The position numbers were made by a program, and so were the translations under genes. Below, one piece after another: positions 1 to 7,767 of a stretch of DNA of 10,957 nt. The notes under the pieces were generated by a model. The model had not been told where the DNA came from. It ran no database searches and saw only the letters and a program-made list of their open reading frames with translations. How positions within the stretch are numbered: the stretch's first letter is position 1; every line of letters starts with the position of its first letter. Source of the DNA: Methylococcaceae bacterium UBA659 (GTDB taxonomy: Bacteria; Pseudomonadota; Gammaproteobacteria; Methylococcales; Methylomonadaceae); assembly GCA_002299495.1 (NCBI GenBank), contig DBNZ01000156.1:636-11592 (forward strand). The letters run 5' to 3'.

Positions 1-27
1 GGTATTTATGCCCTAAAGGGTATGCCG
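1..27. repeat. Partial copy of the AGGGTA palindromic unit
   Basis: GGTATTTATGCCCTA followed by AGGGTATGCCG is close to the inner sequence of the element at 8637-8671 (GGTACTTGTGCCCTA then AGGGTATGCTG), without the intervening CGCTGTTT. The window starts inside it, so its left part is not seen. Confidence 0.45.
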
Positions 28-99
28 TCGTTGCAGTCGTGGCACGCGAACCGCTTGCGACACGGTTAAAACACGTTCTTATGCTTCATAGTGTCGCTG

Positions 100-127
100 A
101 AGGTACGCACAGCAAACCTACCCGGCT
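100..127. repeat. GGTACGC repeat unit, disrupted copy
   Basis: Shares AAGGTACGCACAGC and TACCCGGCT with the unit at 5055-5078, but carries a few extra bases between these halves so the second palindrome arm is no longer complete. Probably a diverged member of the same dispersed family. Confidence 0.45.
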
Positions 128-244
128 TTTTAGCAGTGGCGAAAAATCGTGTGTTTCCTTAGAATGGGCAGTTTACCTTTCTTCTCTATTCTTCCTAAAG
201 GCTTTGTTTTCTAAATGCCTCTGGGAACAATCCGACACGACACT

Positions 245-3200
245 ATGCAACAACACACTTTAAGCTTAGGCATCAGCGATTTCACTTATGCCGATTTGTA
301 TGACCCGGGGCGGCTTAACGACTTGCTGGTCGCGTTCGATGCGTCCGTACAACACCACGATGCCGGATTGTTCGGCCGCTATGCCGCCTTCCGGCAAGCG
401 CAAGGCGAAGGCTATACGCCCGAACAGCTCTCTGAACTGCTAGTCGAGATGGGCCCTTATGTCGGTCAGTTCGTCGCCCGTTTATTCAATGTCAGCGATG
501 TGCATCAAGCCCAGGCCACTCACATCAAAAATGAAATCGACAGCGTGTTCACCTATAAGAATGAAGTGGTGGAAAAACTGGACGTTTATTTTAAAGGCCA
601 GGACATCGGCACTTGGGACGTGGACGCCATCCTACGCCGCTTCGAGCTGCTGATAACCGCCGCTTTCCCCGAAGCCGACCAAGACAGCGACGCCGAACGC
701 CGTGTGGCGCGGGCCGGGGCGCAGATCGGTCTGTTGTCGGCGCATTACCAGCTTATCGCCAAAAACAAGCCGGGTAGCTACGGCAACGCCGATGCCGCCG
801 CCGAGGCATTACGCGCCAAATTGGCGGCGCACCCGGAAGCCGCCGCCGTGTTCGCCGATGTGGTCGCGTTGCCAGGCCCCGCCGAATTCATCGCCGCGCT
901 GATGGATTTGACCCAACGCTGGAGCTTCATTGCCCGCCATGACGACGACATGGCCGAGCATTGGTTGAGCTTCAAATTCCCGCAAAAACGCAACTTCGAC
1001 CATCTGGTCGCCCACGACACCATTGCATTCGACGGCTACAGCGCGTGGATGGGCAAAATCGGGCATCGCCGTCGCCGCGACGGTTTCAAGCTGACCGACC
1101 CGCGCTACGGGCAACGTGAAGTGCTGTCCGAAGTCAACCACTGCATCTACTGCCACGAGCGCGACACCGATTCCTGCTCGAAAGGCATGAGGAACAAAAA
1201 AACCCACACCTACAAAGTCGATATGCTGGGCGAAACCACCATCGGTTGCCCGCTAGACGAGAAAATTTCCGAAATGCACCTGGTCAAACGCCGTGGCGAC
1301 AACGTCGGTGCGTTGGCCATCGTCATGATCGACAACCCGATGTGCCCCGGCACCGGCCACCGCATCTGCAACGAGTGCATGAAAGGCTGCATCTACCAAA
1401 AGACCGACCCGGTCAACATCCCGCAAATCGAAACCAACGTCCTCACCGACGTATTGTTCATGCCCTATGGCTTTGAAATTTACAGCCTACTGACGCGCTG
1501 GAACCCGCTGCATGTCAAACGCCCGGTGATGCAGGCTTACAACGGCAAGAACGCGCTGGTGGTCGGCCTAGGCCCCGCCGGTTACACGATGAGCCATTAC
1601 CTCTTGAACGAAGGCTTCGCCGTGGCCGGTATCGACGGCCTGAAAATCGAGCCGTTGCCGGTTGCCCTGACGGGCGATGCCGATAATTTGCCGCAGCCCA
1701 TCGTCGATTTCAATGAACTTTACGAAGACCTGGACCAACGCATCCTGGCCGGTTTCGGCGGCGTGGCCGAATACGGCATCACCGTGCGCTGGGATAAGAA
1801 CTTTTTGAAAGTCATTTACCTGGCCTTGGCTCGGCGCAAGGCCTTCCGCGCTTACGGCGGCATCCGGTTCGGAGGTACTTTAACTATCGACGACGCTTGG
1901 GACATGGGTTTTGACCATATCTGCATCGCCGCCGGCGCCGGCAAGCCGACCGTGATCCCGTTGAAGAACAACTTGATGCGCGGCATCCGCAAGGCCTCCG
2001 ACTTTTTGATGGGCTTGCAATTGACCGGCGCGGCCAAAAAATCCTCGCTGGCGAACCTGCAAGTGCGCCTGCCCGCCGGTGTCATCGGCGGTGGTTTGAC
2101 CGCGATCGACACCGCCACCGAATTGATGGCCTACTACCCGGTGCAAGTGGAAAAAATCCTGCACCGCTACCAAACCTTGGTGGAGCGTTACGGCGCAGAC
2201 AAAGTCCGCAGCGGTTATGACAAGGAAGAAATCCTCATCCTCGACGAATTTCTAAGCCACGGCAAAGCCATAACAACCGAGCGTGACCGAGCCGTTGCCG
2301 TGGGCGAGTCGCCCGATTTTCAACCGTTGTTGCAGCAATGGGGCGGCGTCACCTTGTTCTACCGTAAAAGCATGAACGACGCGCCGGCCTACCGGCAAAA
2401 CCACGAAGAAGTCGCTAAGGCCTTGGAAGAAGGCATCGCGTTGGCCGAAGGCATGAGCCCTGCCGGCGCCATCGCCGATGAGTTCGGCCATTTGTGCGCC
2501 GTCGAATTCGACAAATTGGAACTCAAAGAAGGGCGCTGGAGCAGCCTCGGCCAGCAAATCACCGTACCGCTACGCAATTTGTATATTGCCGCCGGCACCT
2601 CGCCGAACACGATTTACCAAAGCGAATATCCGAAAACCTTCCAGATGGACAGCAAGTTTTTCCAACGCTTCCAGCCGGAATGGACGGACGGAAAATTGGA
2701 ATTGGTGGCGATGCACGATGAAACCACGCCGAAACTGGGCAAACCGGCGCCGCTGACCTCGTACCAAAAAGACGGTAAGTTCATCAGCTTCTACGGCGAC
2801 AACCACCCCGTTTACGCAGGCAACGTGGTCAAGGCGATGGCCAGCGCCAAAAACGGCTACCCGCATGTGGTCAAACTGTTCGGGCAGGAACTGGCCGCGC
2901 TAGACCCTGGCCAACAAGGACAACGCGATGCCGCGCTGCAAGGTTTGTTCAAGCGTTTGGACCAAGCCTTTACCGCCACCATCGTCGCCATCAACCGCCT
3001 GACTCCGACCATCATCGAAGTAGTGGTCAAGGCGCCGATGGCGGCCGCTAAGTTCCATCCCGGCCAGTTCTACCGGTTACAGAATTTTGAAGCCTACGCC
3101 CAGGTGGTCGAAAATACGGTGTTAGCCGCCGAAGGTTTGGCCTTAACCGGCGCCGAAGTCGACATTGACCAAGGCACGGTCTCGCTGATCGCGCTGGAAA

Positions 3201-3934
3201 TGGGTTCGTCGTCGCGGCTGTGCGCCACCTGGAACGTCGGCGACAAGGTGGTGCTGATGGGCGTGACCGGCGCGCCGACCGAAATCCCGCGCGGACAAAC
3301 GGTCGTGCTGATCGGCGGCGGCCTCGGTAACGCGGTGCTGTTCTCGATTGGAAAAGCCATGCGCGCCGCTGGCAACCAGGTGATTTACTTCGCAGGCTAT
3401 AAATTCAACCGCGACCTCTTTAAAGTAGAAGACATCGAAGCGGCGTCCGACGTCATCGTCTGGTCGGTGGACAACACGCCGGGCGCGACCGCGATCCCGC
3501 CGACTCGCCCGCAAGACCGGACGTACATCGGTAATATCCTAGAAACCATGCTGGCCTACGCTAAAGGCGAATTGGGCGAACAAACGATCCCGTTGTCCGA
3601 CGCCGACCACTTGATCGTCATCGGTTCCGACCGCATGATGGCAGCGGTCAAAGAAGCCCGTTTCAACACCTTAAAACCGTACTTGGGCAACGTGCAACAC
3701 GCGGTAGGTTCCATCAATTCGCCGATGCAGTGCATGATGAAAGGCATCTGCGCCCAGTGTCTATGCAAACACGTCGACGCCAACGGCGACGAATACTTCG
3801 TCTATTCCTGCTACAACCAAGACCAGGATTTGGATAAAGTGGACTTCCCGCATTTGAACGCTAGGTTGCGGCAAAATACCGTGCAGGAGAAGTTATCCAA
3901 CCTTTGGTTGGATTATTTGTTGGAAAAGAGGTGA
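245..3934 (+). CDS. Large FAD/Fe-S pyridine-nucleotide oxidoreductase, GltD/NfnB-like plus PyrK/NfnA-like fusion
   Basis: Probable cytoplasmic electron-transfer flavoprotein of 1229 residues. Numbered from Met245, residues 1-290 are mostly helical and match no family I recognise. A GltD/DPD-type iron-sulfur region follows: CIYC at 300-303, C311, GCPL around C335, then C367 and C375-x2-C378-x3-C382, just after a TGHRIC motif like the TGRVCP of GltD. Next come an FAD Rossmann motif GLGPAG (441-446) and an NAD(P)-type GGGLTAID (615-622). From about 909 a ferredoxin-reductase-like module begins, with HPGQFYRL and GGGLGNA near 1024-1030, as in PyrK/NfnA. It ends with C1163, C1169, C1172, C1174 and C1189, which resembles the PyrK [2Fe-2S] site. 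No signal peptide or membrane segment is seen. An upstream in-frame ATG at 215 is possible; neither start has a strong ribosome binding site. Donor and acceptor cannot be told from sequence. Domain assignment is firm; an Nfn-type reaction is inference. Confidence 0.9.
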   Translation: MQQHTLSLGISDFTYADLYDPGRLNDLLVAFDASVQHHDAGLFGRYAAFRQAQGEGYTPEQLSELLVEMGPYVGQFVARLFNVSDVHQAQATHIKNEIDSVFTYKNEVVEKLDVYFKGQDIGTWDVDAILRRFELLITAAFPEADQDSDAERRVARAGAQIGLLSAHYQLIAKNKPGSYGNADAAAEALRAKLAAHPEAAAVFADVVALPGPAEFIAALMDLTQRWSFIARHDDDMAEHWLSFKFPQKRNFDHLVAHDTIAFDGYSAWMGKIGHRRRRDGFKLTDPRYGQREVLSEVNHCIYCHERDTDSCSKGMRNKKTHTYKVDMLGETTIGCPLDEKISEMHLVKRRGDNVGALAIVMIDNPMCPGTGHRICNECMKGCIYQKTDPVNIPQIETNVLTDVLFMPYGFEIYSLLTRWNPLHVKRPVMQAYNGKNALVVGLGPAGYTMSHYLLNEGFAVAGIDGLKIEPLPVALTGDADNLPQPIVDFNELYEDLDQRILAGFGGVAEYGITVRWDKNFLKVIYLALARRKAFRAYGGIRFGGTLTIDDAWDMGFDHICIAAGAGKPTVIPLKNNLMRGIRKASDFLMGLQLTGAAKKSSLANLQVRLPAGVIGGGLTAIDTATELMAYYPVQVEKILHRYQTLVERYGADKVRSGYDKEEILILDEFLSHGKAITTERDRAVAVGESPDFQPLLQQWGGVTLFYRKSMNDAPAYRQNHEEVAKALEEGIALAEGMSPAGAIADEFGHLCAVEFDKLELKEGRWSSLGQQITVPLRNLYIAAGTSPNTIYQSEYPKTFQMDSKFFQRFQPEWTDGKLELVAMHDETTPKLGKPAPLTSYQKDGKFISFYGDNHPVYAGNVVKAMASAKNGYPHVVKLFGQELAALDPGQQGQRDAALQGLFKRLDQAFTATIVAINRLTPTIIEVVVKAPMAAAKFHPGQFYRLQNFEAYAQVVENTVLAAEGLALTGAEVDIDQGTVSLIALEMGSSSRLCATWNVGDKVVLMGVTGAPTEIPRGQTVVLIGGGLGNAVLFSIGKAMRAAGNQVIYFAGYKFNRDLFKVEDIEAASDVIVWSVDNTPGATAIPPTRPQDRTYIGNILETMLAYAKGELGEQTIPLSDADHLIVIGSDRMMAAVKEARFNTLKPYLGNVQHAVGSINSPMQCMMKGICAQCLCKHVDANGDEYFVYSCYNQDQDLDKVDFPHLNARLRQNTVQEKLSNLWLDYLLEKR

Positions 3935-3937
3935 CGG

Positions 3938-4018
3938 GCTTACATGGGCGCTCTCACCGACTTAGCCTCGAATCGCGCCGGGGCGGCGCGCTTACATGGG
4001 GTTCTCCCACAGACTTAG
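3938..4018. repeat. Two imperfect direct repeats flanking a GC-rich hairpin
   Basis: Copy one is 3938-3965 and copy two is 3990-4018. Both begin GCTTACATGGG and end GACTTAG, with a diverged middle. Between them lies a perfect 7-bp inverted repeat, CGCGCCG at 3974-3980 and CGGCGCG at 3984-3990, with a GGG loop. No T-run follows the hairpin, so it is not a classic intrinsic terminator, but it could slow or stop transcription from the preceding gene or protect its mRNA 3' end. Confidence 0.55.
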
Positions 4019-4049
4019 TGCAGACGGCTATGGCCAATGGGTAGAATGA

Positions 4050-4727
4050 ATGATAGCCGACAATCTCAATAACACTCGTCAGCGAATCCGCCAGCTTGAG
4101 CAATCCGCCCATCGTAAATCGGGTTCGGTGATGTTGGTGGCGGTTAGCAAAACCAAACCCGCCAGCGCCATTGCCCAAGCCTATCGGGCGGGGCAACGCC
4201 ATTTCGGGGAAAACTATGTCCAGGAAGCGGTCGCCAAACAACGGGAATTAGGCGCCTTCGCCATTACATGGCACTTCATCGGCCCGATCCAAGCCAACAA
4301 AACCCGCCTGGTAGCGGAGCATTTTTCTTGGGTGCATAGCGTCGATAGTGTCAAGATTGCTAGGCGATTAAGCATGCAGCGTCCATGCCATCTGCCGCCC
4401 CTTAAGGTTTGTTTGCAAGTGAACATTAGCGGGGAAGCCAGTAAAGCGGGGGTGATGTTGGGATATTTACCTCAGTTTTGCGAACAAGTTATTGATTTTA
4501 CTGGCATTGATTTGCTAGGGGTGATGGCAATGCCGGCCCCCGCTGCGAATTTGGCCAAACAACGTGAACCCTTCCGAAGGCTGCATGAAGCGGTTAGAGG
4601 ATTACGGTTACGAAAGCCCCTTGATACATTTTCTTACGGCATGAGCGGGGACTTAGAAGCCGCTATCAGGGAAGGGGCGACGATGGTCAGGGTAGGCACC
4701 GCTTTATTTGGGGCTAGGGGGTTTTAG
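4050..4727 (+). CDS. yggS: YggS family pyridoxal phosphate homeostasis protein
   Basis: Cytoplasmic PLP-binding protein of 225 residues, close to the family's usual length. The family (YggS/PLPBP/YBL036C) has a single alanine-racemase-like barrel with no known enzyme activity and buffers free PLP and amino-acid/keto-acid pools. The hallmarks are present in order: AVSKTKP with the PLP-binding lysine at residue 34 (equivalent to K36 of E. coli), FGENYVQE, WHFIGPIQANKTR, LQVNISGEASKAG and, near the end, YGMSGDLEAAI followed by TMVRVGTALFGAR, the phosphate-binding end. The start at 4050 gives the expected N-terminus and has GGGTAG a few bases upstream. The frequent partners proC, yggT and pilT are not next to it here. 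It lies 115 bp after the large oxidoreductase gene, across a hairpin, so co-transcription is uncertain. Confidence 0.96.
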   Translation: MIADNLNNTRQRIRQLEQSAHRKSGSVMLVAVSKTKPASAIAQAYRAGQRHFGENYVQEAVAKQRELGAFAITWHFIGPIQANKTRLVAEHFSWVHSVDSVKIARRLSMQRPCHLPPLKVCLQVNISGEASKAGVMLGYLPQFCEQVIDFTGIDLLGVMAMPAPAANLAKQREPFRRLHEAVRGLRLRKPLDTFSYGMSGDLEAAIREGATMVRVGTALFGARGF

Positions 4728-4822
4728 GTAGTGGAGGAACTTACAAAACGCATCAAAGCGAGGCGGATTAGTAGCCAGAACGGCCAAAAAAAGAACATAA
4801 CCTGCCCCAAAACGATAAAACA

Positions 4823-4900
4823 GAAGCGCCAAAAATCCAGTTTTATCAAAGACATGAACAGGTTGCTAGAGGCAGTATCACAATACTGGCTGAATATACA
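4823..4900 (+). pseudogene. Decayed coding fragment, copy 1 of a pair flanking rnr
   Basis: This 78-base stretch matches 8056-8134 at 67 of 78 positions plus one single-base indel. Read in the frame giving KIQFYQ-x-HEQ-x-ARG-x-ITILAEYT, five of the nine changed codons are silent (gcg/gca, gaa/gag, cag/caa, gct/gcg, tat/tac). The other shared frame, giving SQYWLN, mostly changes residues. The silent pattern suggests that both copies descend from a real gene read in the ITILAEYT frame. Here the frame is open only from about 4772 to the stop near 4950, and has no start codon with a ribosome binding site. The family is not recognised; the second copy sits just after a GTPase N-terminus, so it may be a piece of that gene. 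Confidence 0.55.
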
Positions 4901-5054
4901 GCGGTGATTTTCCGGCCTTTTGGCAAAAACAAGGCTCGTTCATTGCCGTGATGGCGGACTTTTATCTCAGGATGCGCCAGCGTATTTTGAAAAACTTGTG
5001 ATTTTTCAGCCGGGTATGGCACTCTGCGCGTACCCTCATCGACACCGGAAGCAT

Positions 5055-5078
5055 AAGGTACGCACAGCGTACCCGGCT
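5055..5078. repeat. GGTACGC palindromic repeat unit
   Basis: A perfect inverted repeat, GGTACGC (5057-5063) and GCGTACC (5067-5073), with an ACA loop, sits inside a 24-base unit ending ACCCGGCT. The same unit recurs at 100-127, where a small insertion (AAACC for G) breaks the second arm. This looks like a dispersed REP-like element. Confidence 0.55.
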
Positions 5079-5161
5079 GGCCACCCCTTTAGGATTTGGC
5101 AGTCCTGCCATTGTCATAATTTTTGCAAAGCCAAGTGGGCTATCTTGTAGGTACGACTGCC

Positions 5162-5176
5162 CGCCCTCAAAGGGCG
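5162..5176. repeat. Short hairpin, REP-like
   Basis: CGCCCT and AGGGCG pair perfectly around a CAA loop. The wider context, GGTA then TGCCC then AAAGGG then CCGTC, is shared in outline with bases 1-30, so both may be members of one repeat family. No T-run follows the hairpin, so a terminator is unlikely. Confidence 0.4.
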
Positions 5177-5324
5177 AACCGTCATTTGACAGAACGACTT
5201 GCCAAAAGCTTACTCATGACCATTGCGGGGCTACCTAGGATTTTTGAAACCAATTTGTTTGGACAATGCAAAGCCATACCGCCACGGCGGGCAGTTACCC
5301 CCCCCCGCTTGCCCTGCTTTTTCC

Positions 5325-5354
5325 TTGTGCCTTAATGAGTTAAGGCTGTATCAT
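5325..5354 (+). promoter_or_regulatory. Possible sigma-70 promoter of rnr
   Basis: TTGTGC at 5325-5330 and TATCAT at 5349-5354 are separated by 18 bases, about 50 bases upstream of the rnr start. The -10 fits well and the -35 only in its first half. It is the best-placed candidate I can see, but weak on its own. Confidence 0.25.
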
Positions 5355-5402
5355 ATACGGTCTACTGACCCCCTCCCCCGCATCTCAAAAAATATCCCTT
5401 AA

Positions 5403-7661
5403 ATGCCCGCCAAGTCTAAAAAAGACGTTGATTTCATTTCAACACCCGACCCCTACGCCCAGCGCGAAGCTGAAAAATACGAAAACCCGATTGCAAGCCG
5501 TGAGCTGATCTTGCAACTGCTAGGAAAAACGGGCAGTCCGATGGACCGCAAAGAAATTGCCGCGTCCTTTGCCATCACCGATGCAGAACAACTCGAAGCG
5601 CTGCGCCGCCGCTTGCGCGCCATGGAGCGCGACGGGCAGTTGCTGTTCAATCGGGGGCAGCGGTATTGCTTGGTCAACAACAAGGATTTGATAGCCGGGC
5701 GCATCTTAGGCCACGCCGATGGCTTCGGCTTTCTGCGGCCTGATGACGGCTCCGACGACCTGTTCCTGTCGCCCCGGGAAATGAATTCGTTGCTGCATAA
5801 TGACCGCGCCTTAGTCCGTATTGCCGGCCTAGACAAGAAAGGCCGCCGCGAAGCCGCCGTGGTGGAAATCTTAGAGCGCAACACCCATCAAGTGGTCGGC
5901 CGCTTGCACAAAGAAGACGGCTTCACTTATGTGATCCCCGATAACAAAAACATCGCGCAGACGGTATTGATCCAAAACGGCGGGTCGGGTAAGGCCAAGC
6001 ACGGCCAGATTGTGATCGCCGAAATCGTCGAGCAACCGACCAAGCTGCATCAACCGATCGGCCGCGTGATTGAAATTCTAGGCGACCATCTTGCCCCCGG
6101 CATGGAAATCGAGATGGCGATCCGTTCTTACGAATTGCCGCACCATTGGCCAGATCCGGTATTAGACGAGATCAAGCTGCTAAACCCGGAAGTACCGGAG
6201 ACAGCCAAGCAAGGCCGCGTCGACCTGCGCGACATTCCTCTAGTGACGATTGACGGCGAGGATGCCCGCGATTTTGATGACGCCGTCTATGCCAAAAAAA
6301 CCCCAAAAGGCTGGAAGCTGTTGGTTGCCATCGCCGATGTCTCGCATTATGTCAACATCAACACCGCCTTGGACAATGAGGCGAAAAACCGCAGCACGTC
6401 GGTGTATTTTCCGGAAAAAGTCATCCCCATGCTGCCGGAAATCCTGTCCAACGGCCTGTGTTCCTTGAATCCCAAAGTAGACCGTTTGTGCCTGGTTTGC
6501 GAGCTGTTGATCGACCACGACGGTAAGGTGTTGCGCGCCAAATTCATGGCAGCGGTGATGAATTCCCATGCCCGCCTGACCTACACCGAAGTCGCGGCGA
6601 TATTGGTGGATGGCGACGCCGAGCTGCAAGAAAAATACCGCCCGTTGTTGCCTCATTTGCAGGACCTGTACGGCTTGTACCAAGTGCTGCGGGCTGCCCG
6701 CGAACAACGCGGGGCGATGGATTTTGACACCCAGGAAACAAGGATTGTGTTTGGCGCGAACCGTAAGATCAACAAAATCGTGCCGGTTGTCCGCAATGAT
6801 GCCCATAAGCTGATCGAAGAGTGCATGATCACCGCCAACAGCGCGGCGGCGCGTTTCTTGAGCGCAAAAAAAATGCCCAAATTGTTGCGTATCCATGACG
6901 GCCCTAGCGTGGACAAGCTGCTGAATCTTAGAACTTTTCTTGGCGAGTTGGGCTTAGTATTGGGCGGCGGCGGCAATCCCAAGCCGTTAGATTACATGCA
7001 CCTGGTCAACGGCATCAAAGGCCGCCCCGACGCCCATTTGATCCAAACCGTGCTATTGCGATCGCTGTCCCAAGCCGTCTACAGTCCGGAACAAAAAGGC
7101 CATTTCGGCTTGGCGCTGGATGCTTACGCGCATTTCACCTCACCGATCCGCCGCTACCCCGATTTGCTGGTACACCGCGCCATCCGCCATTGCCTGAACG
7201 GCAAAAAGGCCGACAGTTTCCACTACGGCTTTCCCGACATGGTGATCTTAGGCGAACACTGCTCCACCAACGAACGCCGCGCCGACGACGCCACCCGCGA
7301 CGTGGTCAATTGGCTGAAATGCGAGTACATGATGGACAAAATCGGCGACGTGTTCGACGGCATCATCTCCGCCGTTACCTCGTTCGGATTTTTTGTCGAA
7401 TTGGCGGAAATTTATGTCGAGGGCTTAGTGCATATCAGCAACCTAGGCCAGGATTATTTCCATTTTGACCCGACCAGCCACCGGCTTTTAGGCGAACGTA
7501 CCAACACCATTTACCGTTTGGGCGATTGCGTGACCGTCCGTGTCGTGAGGGTGGACTTGGACGAGAAAAAAATTGATTTTGAGTTGCTGCCGAAAGGGTC
7601 GCCGAAAAAGACCGCTAATGGCGAGGGAAAACCGAGAAAAAGACAGCGGAAGAAAGCATGA
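5403..7661 (+). CDS. rnr: Ribonuclease R (3'-5' exoribonuclease)
   Basis: Processive 3'-to-5' exoribonuclease of the RNB (RNase II) family, 752 residues, which degrades structured RNA, including rRNA fragments and defective mRNA, in the cytoplasm. Domains in order: an N-terminal winged-helix (about 29-93, DRKEIAASF), two cold-shock OB domains (about 99-230, GFGFLRPDDG), the RNB catalytic domain (about 263-590), an S1 domain (about 647-728, FFVELAEIYVEGLVHIS) and a lysine/arginine-rich tail. The metal-binding aspartates of IDGEDARDFDD are intact: D284, D290, D292 and D293, matching D272, D278, D280 and D281 of E. coli. HFTSPIRRYPDLLVHRAIR (577-595) is the RNB signature. The helix-turn-helix and the basic tail favour RNase R over RNase II. 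The ribosome binding site is weak. The common partner rlmB does not follow; decayed DNA does. Confidence 0.97.
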   Translation: MPAKSKKDVDFISTPDPYAQREAEKYENPIASRELILQLLGKTGSPMDRKEIAASFAITDAEQLEALRRRLRAMERDGQLLFNRGQRYCLVNNKDLIAGRILGHADGFGFLRPDDGSDDLFLSPREMNSLLHNDRALVRIAGLDKKGRREAAVVEILERNTHQVVGRLHKEDGFTYVIPDNKNIAQTVLIQNGGSGKAKHGQIVIAEIVEQPTKLHQPIGRVIEILGDHLAPGMEIEMAIRSYELPHHWPDPVLDEIKLLNPEVPETAKQGRVDLRDIPLVTIDGEDARDFDDAVYAKKTPKGWKLLVAIADVSHYVNINTALDNEAKNRSTSVYFPEKVIPMLPEILSNGLCSLNPKVDRLCLVCELLIDHDGKVLRAKFMAAVMNSHARLTYTEVAAILVDGDAELQEKYRPLLPHLQDLYGLYQVLRAAREQRGAMDFDTQETRIVFGANRKINKIVPVVRNDAHKLIEECMITANSAAARFLSAKKMPKLLRIHDGPSVDKLLNLRTFLGELGLVLGGGGNPKPLDYMHLVNGIKGRPDAHLIQTVLLRSLSQAVYSPEQKGHFGLALDAYAHFTSPIRRYPDLLVHRAIRHCLNGKKADSFHYGFPDMVILGEHCSTNERRADDATRDVVNWLKCEYMMDKIGDVFDGIISAVTSFGFFVELAEIYVEGLVHISNLGQDYFHFDPTSHRLLGERTNTIYRLGDCVTVRVVRVDLDEKKIDFELLPKGSPKKTANGEGKPRKRQRKKA

Positions 7662-7767
7662 ATTCATTTAGTTGAACCATAATTCATCTGCGTTATATCA
7701 ATCAGTTTTTCCAGCCAATTATCATGTAAAGCAAAAATATCGACATCAAGAAGCCGTTGGAGACAAC

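Larger units (their letters stand above)
1..244. other. Leader region with repeat fragments, no supported gene
   Basis: I see no credible gene here. A short open frame at 39-263 has no family resemblance and overlaps the start of the next gene. The stretch starts with a copy of a palindromic unit (1-27, core CCCTAAAGGG) and holds a GGTACGCACAGC repeat copy at 100-127. Both have relatives elsewhere in the window. No convincing sigma-70 promoter with proper spacing could be picked out, although the downstream gene presumably has its promoter in this stretch. Confidence 0.5.
4908..5402. other. Gene-poor spacer before rnr
   Basis: No supported gene. Open frames at 4920-5150 and 5123-5335 have no family resemblance, and they run across repeat units. 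The stretch contains a GGTACGC palindrome (5055-5078), a hairpin CGCCCT-CAA-AGGGCG (5162-5176) that resembles the unit at the window start, and a run of nine C at 5298-5306. The rnr promoter is expected in the last part. Confidence 0.5.

Noticed and set aside
3974..3990. GC-rich hairpin as an intrinsic terminator
   Set aside because: The stem is strong but there is no following T-run, so it is kept only as a hairpin within the repeat feature.
4731..4907. A 58-codon GTG-started frame directly after the yggS stop, in the same frame, ending SQYWLNIQR
   Set aside because: The overlap with the downstream repeat copy is better explained by the ITILAEYT frame, where changes are mostly silent. The peptide has no family features and its composition (many K, R, Q) is that of A-rich non-coding DNA.
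4920..5335. Two overlapping open frames (4920-5150, 5123-5335) before rnr
   Set aside because: No ribosome binding sites of note, no recognisable motifs, and they cross palindromic repeats and a C9 run.
6240..6896. A 218-codon frame on the minus strand
   Set aside because: It is entirely within rnr, antisense to its catalytic domain, whose motifs are clear on the + strand.
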